A DNA stretch of 64,000 nt, taken from Glandiceps talaboti (Eukaryota > Hemichordata > Enteropneusta > Spengelidae). The stretch is from positions 4,291,201-4,355,200 of the forward strand of contig NC_135552.1 in the NCBI RefSeq assembly GCF_964340395.1. Reading direction: 5' to 3'. Positions 1 to 28,621 of the stretch are shown piece after piece. The notes below the pieces were generated by a model. That model made no database searches, was not told where the DNA came from, and saw only the letters and a program-made list of their open reading frames with translations. Each line of letters opens with the position of its first letter. The first letter of the stretch is position 1. Both the position numbers and the translations under genes were made by a program.

Positions 1-37
1 CGTCATGTTTTGTGCTATCGACATCGATATCGCTTAC

Positions 38-272
38 AGTTAATAATGTAATTAGGGTACATGCTCCCGATTCGTTGCAGATTACCAAACTCAACATTTT
101 TTTCTTGCAGTTGTTGAAAGTGACGCAACTCAAGTTTAATAGGGGTACCGGGTATGGGTAGGTCTACATCATTTGATATCTGGGAATGGGATGGAGGAAT
201 TTCGACAAACTTGTTCCGTAAATCACCGGCTAAAAGTGGGAAGAACATGACCAAAATCAAGAAGAAAAACAT
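38..272 (-). CDS. Possible first coding exon of a secreted protein (partial, off left edge)
   Basis: An open frame starts at an ATG (272) followed by a strongly hydrophobic stretch, MFFFLILVMFFPLLAGD, that looks like a signal peptide. About 60 hydrophilic residues follow. A good splice donor (GTAAGC) follows position 38 on this strand, so the frame could be the first coding exon of a gene continuing left of the window. No family was recognised in the roughly 78 residues. A short random frame with a hydrophobic start is also possible, since nothing downstream is visible to test it. Confidence 0.3.
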
Positions 273-1797
273 ACTTACTTTTAGGGTATGAAGTAAGAAA
301 AATTGTTGTGCTAAGTGCAGAAACTAGCAACAAATATCAAATTCCAAGCTAAGGTACACGCATTCTCGCAAATCAGAGCGGTTTAATATTTTAATATTCT
401 GCGGTGGTGCGTCCTGGACGTTGCTGTAAAAGAGGCTGTGGTTTACGAAGATAGGTACATGTGTCTCTCACGGCTTCTAACTTTTAAAGACTTTTAAAGG
501 TTCTTGGCAAATGCCGAAGCGAAACAAAACACTACTATGAAATCAAATTACCGTGCAGCCAACGAAGCTGCTGTTCGTACACGATTTTTCAGTGGGCGGG
601 CAATTTCCAAACTTGCATGGCCAGATTCGGGGAGGGGAAAATGACCCAGTATTTCAGCGGGTAGCATATATTTCAGCTGTAAGATATAGAGAAAGGGGAA
701 GGCAGTGGGCAAAGCGGGCAGTTTTCGATATTTTTTTTCAGGGAGTTAGTGAACAAATTTTACTCTCTCTTTTTTTTTTTACAATATTCACAAGATTTAA
801 ATTAATTGTGTAATACAATAATTAATTTTTGACCACGTGTGTCATCGAAACTGACGAGGCAGTGCATTGAGATTGCAGCACAATCTAATATGTCAACTGA
901 TAACTGTCAATGCGTATATATTAGGAGAAACTGTTTTGTTGTGAGTTTATCAAATAGCATCCCGAGTAAATGCAGTGGGCAGGCAAATCTGGCGGGATGA
1001 CAGGTCGTGTCATATCACAGTGGGAGGGCAGATACGCAGCTTTCACTTTCCCTTCTCTTTACTTTAATAGCTCCCTTGTACTCTGATTCAGTTTTTAAGA
1101 CCCAATGTCCTATAATTGTACTTGTTAGTTTTGAAATAAGTTGTATATCAACTTTTTTTTGGTTTGCTATAAATGAAAGAAACTCACCATACAGTAATTT
1201 TGAATTTGTTAAATTAACAAATTCGTTTATCAACCACATGTGTGTCTCCTGTCACGAGGAAATTCAATTTCAAGCATAACATTTTGTGTTTTTGTTTACT
1301 ACGGAATTGTCACGTTCAAAGTAGTCGCATGTAGTGTCATTGTGACTGGCCACTATATTCTGTACTTGTAAATAGTTTTGCTAGCAAAAGTGTAGAGATA
1401 AAAGGACAGAGTGAAAACGAACACGTGACTGAAGCTTACTAGTAAAATAATTTATTCATTATTAACAGAACGGAAGCTAAGAATGTCATTGTGCTGTAGG
1501 TCTTATAAAATGAATCTGATGACGTAACCGTTAACATCACGTCAAAACTGTTAAACATGATGACTCATTATTCAAAAACTACATCACGTAAAAATGTGGC
1601 ACCCAAATATTATCGGGTTGTAAAAATATATACAGTTGCCAATTTACAAATTACGTTAAATGTCTTCACATCGCGGCTGCTAATTTAGCAAAATTGTATT
1701 TGTATAATATTATAATACAACTGCAAACTTTCTCAGTCCAACTTGTAGTACATTCTCTTTTTGTAAATAAGATCGGGCAAATATCAAGTCAGATCTA
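273..1797. other. No gene recognised
   Basis: AT-rich spacer with only short frames on both strands. No protein motif, RNA gene or ordered repeat was seen before the ATGT microsatellite. Confidence 0.5.
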
Positions 1798-1800
1798 TTA

Positions 1801-1960
1801 GTATGTATGTATGTATGTATGTATGTATGTATGTATGTATGTATGTATGTATGTATGTATGTATGTATGTATGTATGTATGTATGTATGGATGTATGTAT
1901 GTACTAGTATGTATGTATGTATGTATGTATGTATGTATGTATGTATGTATGGATGCACGT
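1801..1960. repeat. (ATGT)n microsatellite
   Basis: About 40 tetranucleotide units, slightly interrupted near 1888 and 1903. They give long meaningless frames such as repeated MYVC or YIHT, which are not genes. Confidence 0.95.
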
Positions 1961-1969
1961 GTGTATGTA

Positions 1970-2320
1970 CATATGTATAGTCGATTTTCCGGTTCCAAGA
2001 TGCAACGCACGTCGCTTATGTTGTTATATTTACTAAGTCTTGTTTTGTCTTTATTACGTTTGAAATAACATTTTCAGCAGGAAATGATGGATCTCTTTGA
2101 TTATGAGTGATTTCATAGAACAAAGACGAAACACCAACAATGACATGACTGAGAGGGATTTTACGGGTGAACACAGGGTACGGTCAGGTGACACCCCCCC
2201 CCCCCACACACACACCCAGTCTCTAGCGCATGCAACCCCTTCAACGCGCACACCATACATGGTATATTGTATGGAGAGACGCGCAGTGCATCTTGGAACC
2301 GGCAACAGGTCTATATGTTC
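1970..2320. repeat. Possible MITE with short terminal inverted repeats
   Basis: The block CCGGTTCCAAGATGCA near 2000 recurs in inverted form near 2300 (TGCATCTTGGAACCGG), with weaker matching in the flanks. The spacing of about 300 bp fits a small non-autonomous DNA element. No target-site duplication could be defined because the left end abuts the microsatellite. Confidence 0.35.
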
Positions 2321-2786
2321 TAATAAATATACATCCTATTTGTTCACGTAAGATAGTGATTAACAGTCTGAAAACAGACTTCCAATGTACTACAACTCTA
2401 TATATGCACGTGATATGTTCCACTATCTACAATATAGATTATCCGAATAACTTTGCAGTTCGACGACACACTAGTTTGAACTGTCGGTGATACCATAGAC
2501 CCTGGTTCACCCAATTGTCCGTGGTAAAACCACAAACTTTCTTGTCTAGATCTGTGTCTGTGGTAAAATTTCCATCTTCAGTAGATATTCGCCGATCCTG
2601 TTCTTTGTCGCGTGCGGTGTCGGAATTAATTTTTTCTACGTCGCAGATCTAAAACCTTATCGATGTTGGAGAGAAACCCCAAACGTCTAAAACGAACATC
2701 AATTTTAATGCGATAGCATATGAACTTTAAAACAGGTGTAGTTTGGATGACATTAATTCCTACCATAATGGGTCTCTCACGGCACC

Positions 2787-3055
2787 GTCCACTCTGATTA
2801 CAATATGATGTGGTGAAAGCGGCTAGATGTCTTGATTTACCTCTATTTCCATCTTTTTGTGTCATTTGTCTTGTTCTGGGTGATTGCCGCCTTCCCACAT
2901 TTGACCCTGTATAGTTGAAAATCTTTTGAATCTCAGGGATCTTGAAAGTTTTTTTCAACCAATCAAGAGAACAAAACAAACGACACAAAATGATGAAAAT
3001 AGAGGTATTTTATCCGCTTTCATCACATCAGATTTTAATCAGACTGGGTACCTTC
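2787..3055. repeat. Diverged foldback element
   Basis: The arm at about 2787-2880 pairs imperfectly with the arm at about 2966-3055, around a loop of about 85 bp. Matching blocks include GATGTGGTGAAAGCGG against CCGCTTTCATCACATC, and ACCTCTATTT with its complement. By eye about three quarters of the arm bases match. This looks like an old hairpin-type MITE. Confidence 0.45.
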
Positions 3056-3261
3056 CTTCAGTAACATCACTAACACTGTATGTCACGGTGTTCATATACA
3101 GGTCAGGCACTTATACATCTATAGATTCCTCCAAAGCACGTGACCACGGCTCCAAATCGAAGACTTAATGTCATGATTGAGGATTGGCAGTAACATTGAC
3201 ATGCATGTATAATGACATCTTTCGCGACTAGACAAGGGCTCTGTGAAGATGTCCTTGGTTT

Positions 3262-3296
3262 AACCACAGATAACCAACACATACTTATCTGTGGTT
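3262..3296. repeat. Perfect 12-bp hairpin
   Basis: AACCACAGATAA is followed after 11 nt by its exact reverse complement. It lies about 125 bp beyond the stop codon of the Ig receptor gene, so it could form a stem in that transcript's 3' UTR. It may equally be chance or a MITE remnant. Confidence 0.6.
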
Positions 3297-3421
3297 TAAC
3301 TCAAGATCACGGAGTTTGTCATGTTTTTGCCATACAGTGGATAGCCTATCCACATACCTTCGTTTCTACGTTTGTAGTATCCGCAGTCACACCTCGCATT
3401 GCTAATCTTACTTTCACTATA

Positions 3422-4963
3422 TTATTTTCCATTTGCTACAAATTGGTCAGGTTCGGCATAATTCAGGCTTTCCGTGTCTTCATAGTCATTACCACCAGGC
3501 CCGTGTTGTAGTTTCTCGTACGAATCGGGATGTTCCCCTTGAATTAAAGGTGTGTAACGACTGTCGTCAATGGGATTGACGTTCAACATAGGTTCCGTCG
3601 ATACTTGTCCTTGCATGTCTTCATAGACAGGCTGGCCTGGAGTTTCGTTTGTATTAGTGGTCGCTTGACCATCGCGTATATATCCGATATAATATGGCCG
3701 AACCGTCACAGAGTTCGACTCGTCCGAATAAACGATTGTGTTAGGTTGACGCAACCCAAACGACCTGCGTCTTATTCGTATGACATACACAATTGTACAA
3801 ATAATCAGAGAAATTATTACACCTGCGAAAAAGGCTCCGATGACGGGTCCCAAGAAAGGCAGCGACGTCAGGTTACTCTGGCTTTCCGATGGTTCTGTCA
3901 TTACGTCAGGCAAATTGACATTGACCGTTTCAGAGCCAATATCTATTATATTAGTCGCTTCACACGTCACTGCTGGTTTTCTCGCCTCTGTACTGAATTC
4001 GTGACTAGATTTCGGAATATATATATGCAACACGCTGGCGTTGTCAGTGTCTGTGGAAATGGACGCAAATTCGAGGTTTTCGATCGACCAGGTGAATTTG
4101 GTTGACGGCGGATTTGAATCGGCCTGACAAATACAGGTAATGTAACTTAGGGAAGAGTTATTTCCCGCGTAGTCATCGTATGTGTAAACTAAGGCAACCC
4201 TTGGAGCATAGAGCACGTTCATAGGGCCTATTGAGCAGTTACGTACGGAAGAGTAACTTGGGTGTGAAGCTGAGCAAGTGAACAATGCTTTGTTGTCGTT
4301 TGCCTTTATCACGTGAAAGATTGTCAGATTGTTTAGGTGTCTATCGTTAGACATGGGAATAGTCTTCCCATCAACCGATTTCCGAAACCATGTCAGAAGT
4401 GGGGGTGGGGACCCCCCGGGGAGTACACACGACATAGCCACGAGCATTCCGTCTTCAAACGACATGGATTTGTGGTTTATCGAACACTGCGGGTCGTCGA
4501 TGTCCGGAGCCGTCAGCACTGCTAGCTTGAGTGGTCCTGCCAGCAGGCCTCCCAGGCTTGGTTGATCTTCCCCTGCACACCAATATGTTCCGACATCAGG
4601 TGAAGCAAAGTTTTTAACTATCAATGTCATATTGAATACGGACCCAGCTCTGATATTGGCCTTATCCTCTTCGTTCAATAAGAGTACGTGCTTATTTCTT
4701 GGTTCCTCGCATCTTGCTCTAAATTTCTCCAAAGGAAGTGGCATTGTACAGATACTTTCCCCGTCTTTGAACCAGCGCACTGTAGTCAGTTCGAAAGTTG
4801 ACATTATTGTCATGTTCAAGTTGACGGTGCAAACCAGGTTGACGTTCTGACGGGTGGGTAGGTACACAGTGGAATTCGGACTCTGATTCTTCAGTACAAT
4901 CTGTGTACCGGCGGTGTCAACCATGAGAGGACCAAGACAGAGCACAATCAGTAATCGAAACAT
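3422..4963 (-). CDS. Single-exon Ig-superfamily type I membrane receptor
   Basis: The uninterrupted 513-codon frame has the full layout of a cell-surface receptor or adhesion protein. A signal peptide covers residues 1-18. Three Ig-like domains follow: domain 1 with C45 and C129 in the classic DVGTYWC context, domain 2 with C179 and C230, and domain 3 with C277/C279 and C334. There are several N-glycosylation sequons. One membrane span lies at about 371-395, followed by a basic stop-transfer RIRRR and a tail of about 115 residues. The tail is rich in tyrosine motifs: SRYTPL (Y470) fits the ITIM consensus, VYEDM (Y447) resembles a YxxM SH2 site, and Y482 (YEKL), Y494 and Y502 are further candidates. 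The lack of introns is unusual for a multi-Ig gene and may reflect retroposition. The ligand is unknown. Kirre/nephrin-like adhesion molecules or an invertebrate immune receptor are both possible. Confidence 0.85.
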   Translation of the reverse strand: MFRLLIVLCLGPLMVDTAGTQIVLKNQSPNSTVYLPTRQNVNLVCTVNLNMTIMSTFELTTVRWFKDGESICTMPLPLEKFRARCEEPRNKHVLLLNEEDKANIRAGSVFNMTLIVKNFASPDVGTYWCAGEDQPSLGGLLAGPLKLAVLTAPDIDDPQCSINHKSMSFEDGMLVAMSCVLPGGSPPPLLTWFRKSVDGKTIPMSNDRHLNNLTIFHVIKANDNKALFTCSASHPSYSSVRNCSIGPMNVLYAPRVALVYTYDDYAGNNSSLSYITCICQADSNPPSTKFTWSIENLEFASISTDTDNASVLHIYIPKSSHEFSTEARKPAVTCEATNIIDIGSETVNVNLPDVMTEPSESQSNLTSLPFLGPVIGAFFAGVIISLIICTIVYVIRIRRRSFGLRQPNTIVYSDESNSVTVRPYYIGYIRDGQATTNTNETPGQPVYEDMQGQVSTEPMLNVNPIDDSRYTPLIQGEHPDSYEKLQHGPGGNDYEDTESLNYAEPDQFVANGK

Positions 4964-5339
4964 GGCGGTTTTACTAGGTCATCTGATTAACCTCACATCT
5001 CTGAACGACCACGGAACTACGTAACCCACACAGTTGAACAATGAATGAATGGGTTGTTGGCGTCACAATAGGTACTGTCTCTTGGTTTTGTTTCGTCAGT
5101 GGACTGTGCGTAATCTCTACTGTGTAAATACAAGTACCGCTCGACCAGTTCCTGTATAACAACTACAGTTGATTCATTAACATGTTTCGAAACTGTTATC
5201 AAATGAATGGCTTTATCAACAATATCCATGGACTCGTGGTGTTTTTGATATATCGGTGTCTGAAATTCCGCAATTCGTTGAAACATGCAGACGTCACTTC
5301 CCACTGTGCATATCTTTGCTGTGTTATGTTAATATACCC

Positions 5340-5370
5340 ATGGATCTATTATTGATAATAATAGATCCAT
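5340..5370. repeat. Perfect 14-bp hairpin, 3-nt loop
   Basis: ATGGATCTATTATT is followed by GAT and then its exact reverse complement. It is isolated in AT-rich spacer about 380 bp upstream of the Ig gene start. A cruciform or MITE remnant is possible; no function is evident. Confidence 0.7.
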
Positions 5371-6669
5371 GATATATCCCCATATATCACGTAGCAGTGC
5401 ATCCTCGTCACACCAATTCAGGTTCAAGGTGAAGTGAAAAAAATGAAAAGAAAAGAAAAGAAAAGAAATGAAATGAAATGAAACGAAACAAAAACACCAC
5501 AATGGAAAAGAAAAAGAAATTAGTTTGACTGAAAATAATGAGTTAGGAAACAAGTAATTCGAATCTATAGATATCTATAAACTATTAATATAAATCTATC
5601 AATATCGTCGGTTTAATATGTAAATTAAAGTCGAAGATTCAATTCAGGTAAATGTGTTTACGTGTATTTTGGCACATGAAACGTTTGGAGAAGGGGGCAA
5701 TAAACTGTAGGATGTAGGACGGTCTGGCGGATGCGCGGACGATGCAAAGGGAAATACGTAAGACACTCCAGATGTGCATTAAATTTTGTAAACATCTCAT
5801 CTGGTCTACCCGCCGTTGTTGACGCTATTCACAACAGTTGAGTATATAAATGTGCATAATATACGTAAAGTATGAAAACGAGGAAAAATGACACATTTCT
5901 GCGTATTCAGCTAAAAAATACAGCGCTGACGTACATCACAGACAAAGAAAAAATATAACGATGGATATATATATGATAGATCTGTGATAGAAAACTATAG
6001 TAGGTGAAAGTGTGTTAATCACCTAGGGTCTGAAACATCTACTTGCCTGTGGAACCATATATAGACATTCAGTTATTGACACCTTACCAGCACAGCAAGT
6101 GGGTGATTATGACAGGATGATTTATCATAGGGTCTCTTCCTGGTGCGATGACCTAGTCGTAGGGGTCAGGTTTAAGAATGAAATGCCCCGGATTGAAAAA
6201 ATATAGCTAAACGTATGTTCTTTATTGATGTTTAGGGCAAGTTCTATCCCCAGAATCCAACAAAGTTTCACTATACTCCTCAGACTACTAACATTTTGTA
6301 TTGGTTGTCTGGTGTAGCCAGTCACGTGTGAATTTTACTCTCACGTTACCCTACCAATAGGTAAAAGTGAGAAAAGTGAGAAGAAAATACCCACACGACT
6401 GGATTTCCGGTTATAACCGGATGTATTCTCATCGTAATGCATTCATATGTTCATGGTCTGAGGTTACTATTTTACATGTATTAGTCCGGTGTATCTCGTT
6501 ACGTACACACTCCTGTCTGTCTCTACTCTAGTCTGTGGCGGACGATGTCTCACTGACATCTGAAACTACCGTGAATGTGACAGCCAAAGTAGACCCTCAG
6601 GGCACGCAGGCTTATTTAGTTATGTTTACGAAAACAAACAAACAAACAAACAAACAAATAAATAATAAC
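5371..6669. other. Spacer, no gene recognised
   Basis: AT-rich sequence with a short GAAA-rich purine tract (about 5437-5490). A short open stretch near 6535-6610 is preceded by a pyrimidine-rich acceptor-like tract, but it has no donor and no recognisable family. Confidence 0.45.
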
Positions 6670-6890
<221 letters not shown>

Positions 6891-7044
6891 GCACCAACAA
6901 GAGAGTCATTATCATCATCAACAAGAATTACTATGTTTTGCAATATGCAAAATGGTCACAATTGTATGTACCTTGATTTGTGGCCATTTTGTTTATTTTG
7001 TTTATTTTTTGTAAAACATAACTAACTAAGCCTGAGCGCCCTTT

Positions 7045-7665
7045 GGTAGAACTACAAAGTACCAACATTTTGTCACACTATCGAGGTAGGAAGACATTTC
7101 TACTACAAAGTAAACACATTTTGTCACACTATCGAGGTAGGAAGACATTTCTACTACAAAGTAAACACGTTTTGTCACACTATCGAGGTAGGAAAACATT
7201 TCTACTACAAAGTAAACACATTTTGTCACACTATCGAGGTAGGAAGACATTTCTACTACAAAGTAAACACATTTTGTCACACTATCGAGGTAGGAAGACA
7301 TTTCTACTACAAAGTAAACACGTTTTGTCACACTATCGAGGTAGGAAGACATTTCTACTACAAAGTACACACATTTTGTCACACTATCGAGGTAGGAAGA
7401 CATTTCTACTACAAAGTACACACATTTTGTCACACTATCGAGGTAGGAAGACATTTCTACTACAAAGTAAACACATTTTGTCACACTATCGAGGTAGGAA
7501 GACATTTCTACTACAAAGTACACACATTTTGTCACACTATCGAGGTAGGAAGACATTTCTACTACAAAGTACACACATTTTGTCACACTATCGAGGTAGG
7601 AAGACATTTCTACTACAAAGTAAACACATTTTGTCATACCATGGAGGTAGGAAGACATTTCATTT
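7045..7665. repeat. 51-bp minisatellite, about 12 copies
   Basis: The unit runs from AAGACATTTCTACTACAAAG to ATCGAGGTAGG and is highly homogeneous: copies differ mainly at an A/G in the ACACATTTTG block and an A/C in the GTAAACAC block. Because 51 is a multiple of three and the unit lacks stops in one frame on each strand, both strands read as 17-residue protein repeats. There is no start context, splice signal or codon-level constraint, so it is treated as non-coding. Confidence 0.9.
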
Positions 7666-7893
7666 TAAAATGCACAAGTTATAATAGGGATAGATTGTCA
7701 AGTGTACGTCATGTTGTTCAACGCGGCCCTATCAGGCTTCTACTCCAGAGTGATTGGTGGCTGATAGCGTGGCATGAATGTAGTCTTAATAACATTGAAA
7801 CAAGAAAATCATATCTTTAAAAAAACACCACGATGCTTGACAATCGCTATGCTTCACAACTATATTTGTTTACTTTAAAAAAAAAACCCAACC

Positions 7894-7895
7894 CC

Positions 7896-7936
<41 letters not shown>

Positions 7937-7964
7937 CCACCACCACCACCACCACCACCACCAC
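7894..7964. repeat. (CAA)n then (CCA)n microsatellite
   Basis: A CAA run grades directly into a CCA run, preceded by an A-rich stretch. Simple repeat. Confidence 0.9.
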
Positions 7965-8094
7965 CAAAAAACCCGATTGCATTTTGGATGAATGATTTTC
8001 ATATCGATCAGTAAGATTAGTAATCATTTTTTACACATTCCTTTCTCTCAATTGATTCTTACTGTTCATCTTTTTTACATCTGCCACGCTCTAA

Positions 8095-8215
8095 AGTCAT
8101 TGATTGAATGTCCTGCAATATTAAAGTGTTCACCTATTGGTTTATATTGTGTATTGTTGTTTACACATTTCCTTGGTGATTGTCCAGTTTGTCCGATATA
8201 TATAATTTATTATAA
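8095..8215 (-). pseudogene. Penelope-like retroelement GIY-YIG fragment (degenerate)
   Basis: The minus strand reads YIGQTGQSPRK, then a short variable stretch, then KPIGEHFNIAGHSINDFRAW, then a stop. The order YIGQTG, GEHFN, GHS, DFR is the familiar pattern at the C-terminal GIY-YIG endonuclease of Penelope-like elements. Downstream frames are broken and no reverse transcriptase is visible upstream within reach, so this is a dead 3' fragment. It was identified by pattern memory; a related GIY-YIG mobile element is the main alternative. Confidence 0.5.
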
Positions 8216-8229
8216 AGCCATTGTCAAGT

Positions 8230-9340
8230 GACGACGTAAATGACACTTGACTTGTTGCCACATACTGTTTTATGATCCGTTGATTGTAATGGAATAGTTA
8301 GGGAGTCTTCAGTAATTACAAGGGGAGGGCCAGGGAGATCAAGTAGAATGTGTAGCGTAAAGGTGACTCTCCCTGATTTCATTATAAAAATTGATCCTCT
8401 CTCAATTTCAAAACATGGCCCCCGATCGATGTTCAACTATTTCAAAAAACATTGGTTAAAATCATAGACCTTTCCAACAACATACCCACCAACATAAATT
8501 AGGGTATGTTAAAATACTGTCAGAAATGAAACGGGACTCGAGTCTGGGATCTAATGGTAACGATTCTATATCACACTACAAACTTTGGTTATTTCTAATT
8601 GTCAGAGCTGAGGGCAAGACATTCAAAGACTATGGGTGGACTATCGACATTGCCTGGAATTCGAAGTCGATATCGAACCCGCTACACGACATTATCCCCA
8701 ATATATTATTCTTTTCTCTCCCGTAAGCCCCGACCCACTCCACTCCTCTCCTCACGACTATGTACTAAAATAGATTGCATTGTTGTCAGGAGTGATTTCA
8801 ATGATATTTTCTGTGGTGAGATGTACTGTCACGTTGGGATGTCAAAATACCAAAACAATGCAAATTTAGATAAAAAATAATCATAGTAAAATGTAACCCA
8901 CCCCGATTTCATATTTAAACGTTGCCATCCCTAGAACCGATTTGTAAAAATCTGACCAACCCCATTCTCCCAACCCTACCCATGTAATTACTGAAGGTTC
9001 CCTTATTGGGTCACGTGATACTGGTATCTTGCATCTGGTGTATTGCAGGGGTGAACATCCATGCTCACTATGTTGCCGGTAACTTACTGTTGATGATGTG
9101 TTGTTTAGAATATAGGGTTGTCTATATAATAGGCGATACCGAGATAGTAGGTTTCCCTTGACATTTTACACTGTCTAAAGTAGTACAAAAAGTCTCTGAC
9201 TACGAATTGGGTGCATATGTTGTCTTCAGTGTTTTCGCCTGTATTATAAGGTCACTCCATGGAATCTGTTTGGCACGTACAACTTATCTGTTATTGCACA
9301 ATTGTCTGTCAGTGAATATCTGATTCAATTCATTCAATTG
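8230..9340. other. No gene recognised
   Basis: AT-rich spacer between the Penelope-like fragment and the CPVL-like gene. No motif or ordered repeat was seen. Confidence 0.45.
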
Positions 9341-9396
9341 TTTGTTTGTTTGTTTGTTTGTTTGTTTGTTTGTTTGTTTGTTTGTTTGTTTGTTTC
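9341..9396. repeat. (TTTG)n microsatellite
   Basis: About 14 TTTG units, just downstream of the stop codon of the minus-strand carboxypeptidase gene, probably in or near its 3' UTR. Confidence 0.95.
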
Positions 9397-9444
9397 GATT
9401 ATAGTGTTATCTAAGCATATTCTGTTATATCGTACATCGACATG

Positions 9445-26198
<16,754 letters not shown>

Positions 26199-28621
26199 TC
26201 TGTCTGTCTGTCTGTCTGTGAAAGAATAGGACAGTCGGTCGTGACGACAGAGGGACTGTGAATGAGTTCAAATACTGTAGTCAGTTATACTTTTAACAGA
26301 GGGTGTGATGTATCATTTTACAGATTGAACGAAGCACTAATCCGAATGTAAGGAGCGAGATCTATAGTTCAATATACGATAAGAACTTAATTCTTTCAGT
26401 TATCAGACCCCCTTCCCCTTCTAACTCAATCGGCCAAAATTATTTTGTAATAACATGTATTTTGATAATTGTTTCTGACAGCACAATCAATTTCAAATCA
26501 GTACGCAGTAGTATGTAGAACTGTGATGTAGTGAGAAAAGTGCTCTTTGTGATAAAATTGACCTTTGGTGGTCATTGTCAGACTGACAACAACAGTATTT
26601 TCACTGAAGTAAGTACATTTGAACAACGTGTGAATATTCAACTGAGATGATGACTATGAACGGCCTTTGTTAATTATGAACAGCATCAAACAAGTATAAG
26701 TAAAGATTTTTCCTCGGTTACTAATTTTGTAACGTGTGGTTCATAACTATACCCACATGTCACTGGTTCACAACTAACTTGTTCTGTGTAAGTAGCAATA
26801 AGTAGCAGTTTATAATCCATGTTTCTGCCACTTAAATTTCTTGCACAAGAGATAGCTGGTAAAAAATCCATGAGGAGCTGACTGATCTCGCAAATATTGC
26901 AAATATTAGGCGACGTGCCTCCACAGAAAATGAGAGAATCAGATTCCCAAATTTTGCTGATTTCAGCACATCTAAACAATTTTTTTTCTAAGACATTACG
27001 GGATCATTTTTTTCTCCTTCACCTGCCGACAATCCCCCCCCCCCCAAATCCTCCAACCCCCAGAAATAAAATGGTTCTCCCCTTATGCAAAGTATTATAC
27101 ACATTGATAATGTCATACTATACAGACATTATATTTATCAAACACGGGTTCACGTAGTCCTGCGTGCATACGGGGTAAAGTCTAAACTATGTCCTTGGTC
27201 CATATTTGGTCTTTGATCGAATAGCTGGTGTTTAGGGCGTACCGGTACTTCTTCTGGACGAGATGAGTTTACAATACAAGAGTATGGAATAATTGGTATG
27301 TGGGTCATGTTGTAGAGAACGGAAACTGAGTCGAGGAAGGACCACATTTTAGCACGGCGGAATCGGGGGGGGGGGGAGGGGGAATCACATCGTACGCAAC
27401 AGCCCCCGCCCCGACCTACCCCCCTCCCCACTTGTAATTATTGTAGGCGCCCTTTAAGCCAAAGTTTGACCTTAAACTTTGGACGTACGAATGAATGCAA
27501 GAAACAGTCTGAGCGTAAAGTCCATCATTGTGATTTATCATGTTCTTGCTGTTTTTTGATAACTATTAATTCATTGTATGAAATGAGTAGAACTAACCTT
27601 TAACAAAAAAAAGAGATCCCTTTATATTACCGTTTATCAAACTTCAAGTCCTATACGTACATACACCGACACACCGCTGACATGACACACACTTGAGGAT
27701 CATAATAAAGTGCGCCACCACGAGTCCAAATAATGGCATTGGGGCAGTGAGCAGTGAATGACCTTCATGACTTGACCGATCAACGTGTGATTGTCACCTG
27801 ATCTTTCCGGGCTCACATGTTCTACTCATTCACTTTTTGAGCAATAAACGAGTCACACTGTACAGAAACGCCCTCCGAATAGTCCAACCCGGGAGTCCAA
27901 ATCAAGGTAAGTCAGTGTCCACATATTATTTCAGGCCTAATATTCACCGAAAATAGTGTAGTAGTCTGTGTGATCATATTAAAAGTATAGTAACGTAACT
28001 TTTTCTGTTGATAATGACTTAATGTCATTATGGCATTATGATGATATCCTACTCTGGGTTATCGTGGATTTGTTAGACTTTTCGTGGTGTTAATATGTTT
28101 TAAAGAATTCCTAGTTAACGACTTTGTTATTTACTGTAAATCCAGTAAAATGCAGTACTCTGATTCTTTACAGGCATCTGCATTTGGACCTTCGGGTCTT
28201 TAACTTTGATGTAACCCCCCCCCCCCGTTTTTGTGCAGTATGTATATATATCACGTCCCTACCACTTAGGAGTGTTGACCTATTAGGCATTCTGAGCTAA
28301 ATTGACAAAACAAATAATTACTGATGAATGGTCATCAATATATCCATGACTATATCCATAATTAAAACATATCAATATTTGTTGAGTTATTTTGATTTTA
28401 TACTGAAATTATGAACCTCTTAAAGCCCCCACCAGCACCCCATGACCTACAAGTATCGGTTTAAATTGAGATTGAGAGAAGGATATAAAACTATCAAGTC
28501 TTCAAATCTGAGTCAATCACTGTACTTTACAACGCTTGATACACATCCTTGTCAATTGTTAATCCAATGAAGTACGTTCTTTATATATTGTTGTACAATT
28601 ATAGGTATATATATAGCCACA
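26199..28621. other. Divergent intergenic region between the two CPVL genes
   Basis: About 2.4 kb separates the two head-to-head start codons, and any promoters for both genes should lie here. A (TCTG)n run (about 26200-26219) abuts the minus-gene ATG in its 5' UTR. On the plus side an acceptor-like ATTATAG and a TATATATATAG stretch lie within 30 bp of the ATG. G- and C-rich runs occur near 27030, 27366 and 28217. No coding frame or clear TATA element was assigned. Confidence 0.5.

Noticed and set aside
1798-2068. Long YIHT/MYVC repeat frames on both strands
   Set aside because: Products of the ATGT microsatellite, with no start context or splicing.
3605-4105. A 166-codon plus-strand frame
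   Set aside because: Antisense to the Ig receptor coding sequence, with no recognisable domain.
6535-6620. Possible orphan exon (ADDVSLTSETTVNVTAKVDP) behind a pyrimidine-rich AG
   Set aside because: It reads like protein, but no donor, no neighbouring exon and no family could be found, and the frame runs straight into the TTAC repeat.
7045-7665. CRISPR-like array
   Set aside because: Units are contiguous tandem copies without unique spacers, and the genome is animal-type.
7026-7684. 17-residue repeat proteins on both strands
   Set aside because: Mirror-image frames of a 51-bp minisatellite; no evidence of coding on either strand.
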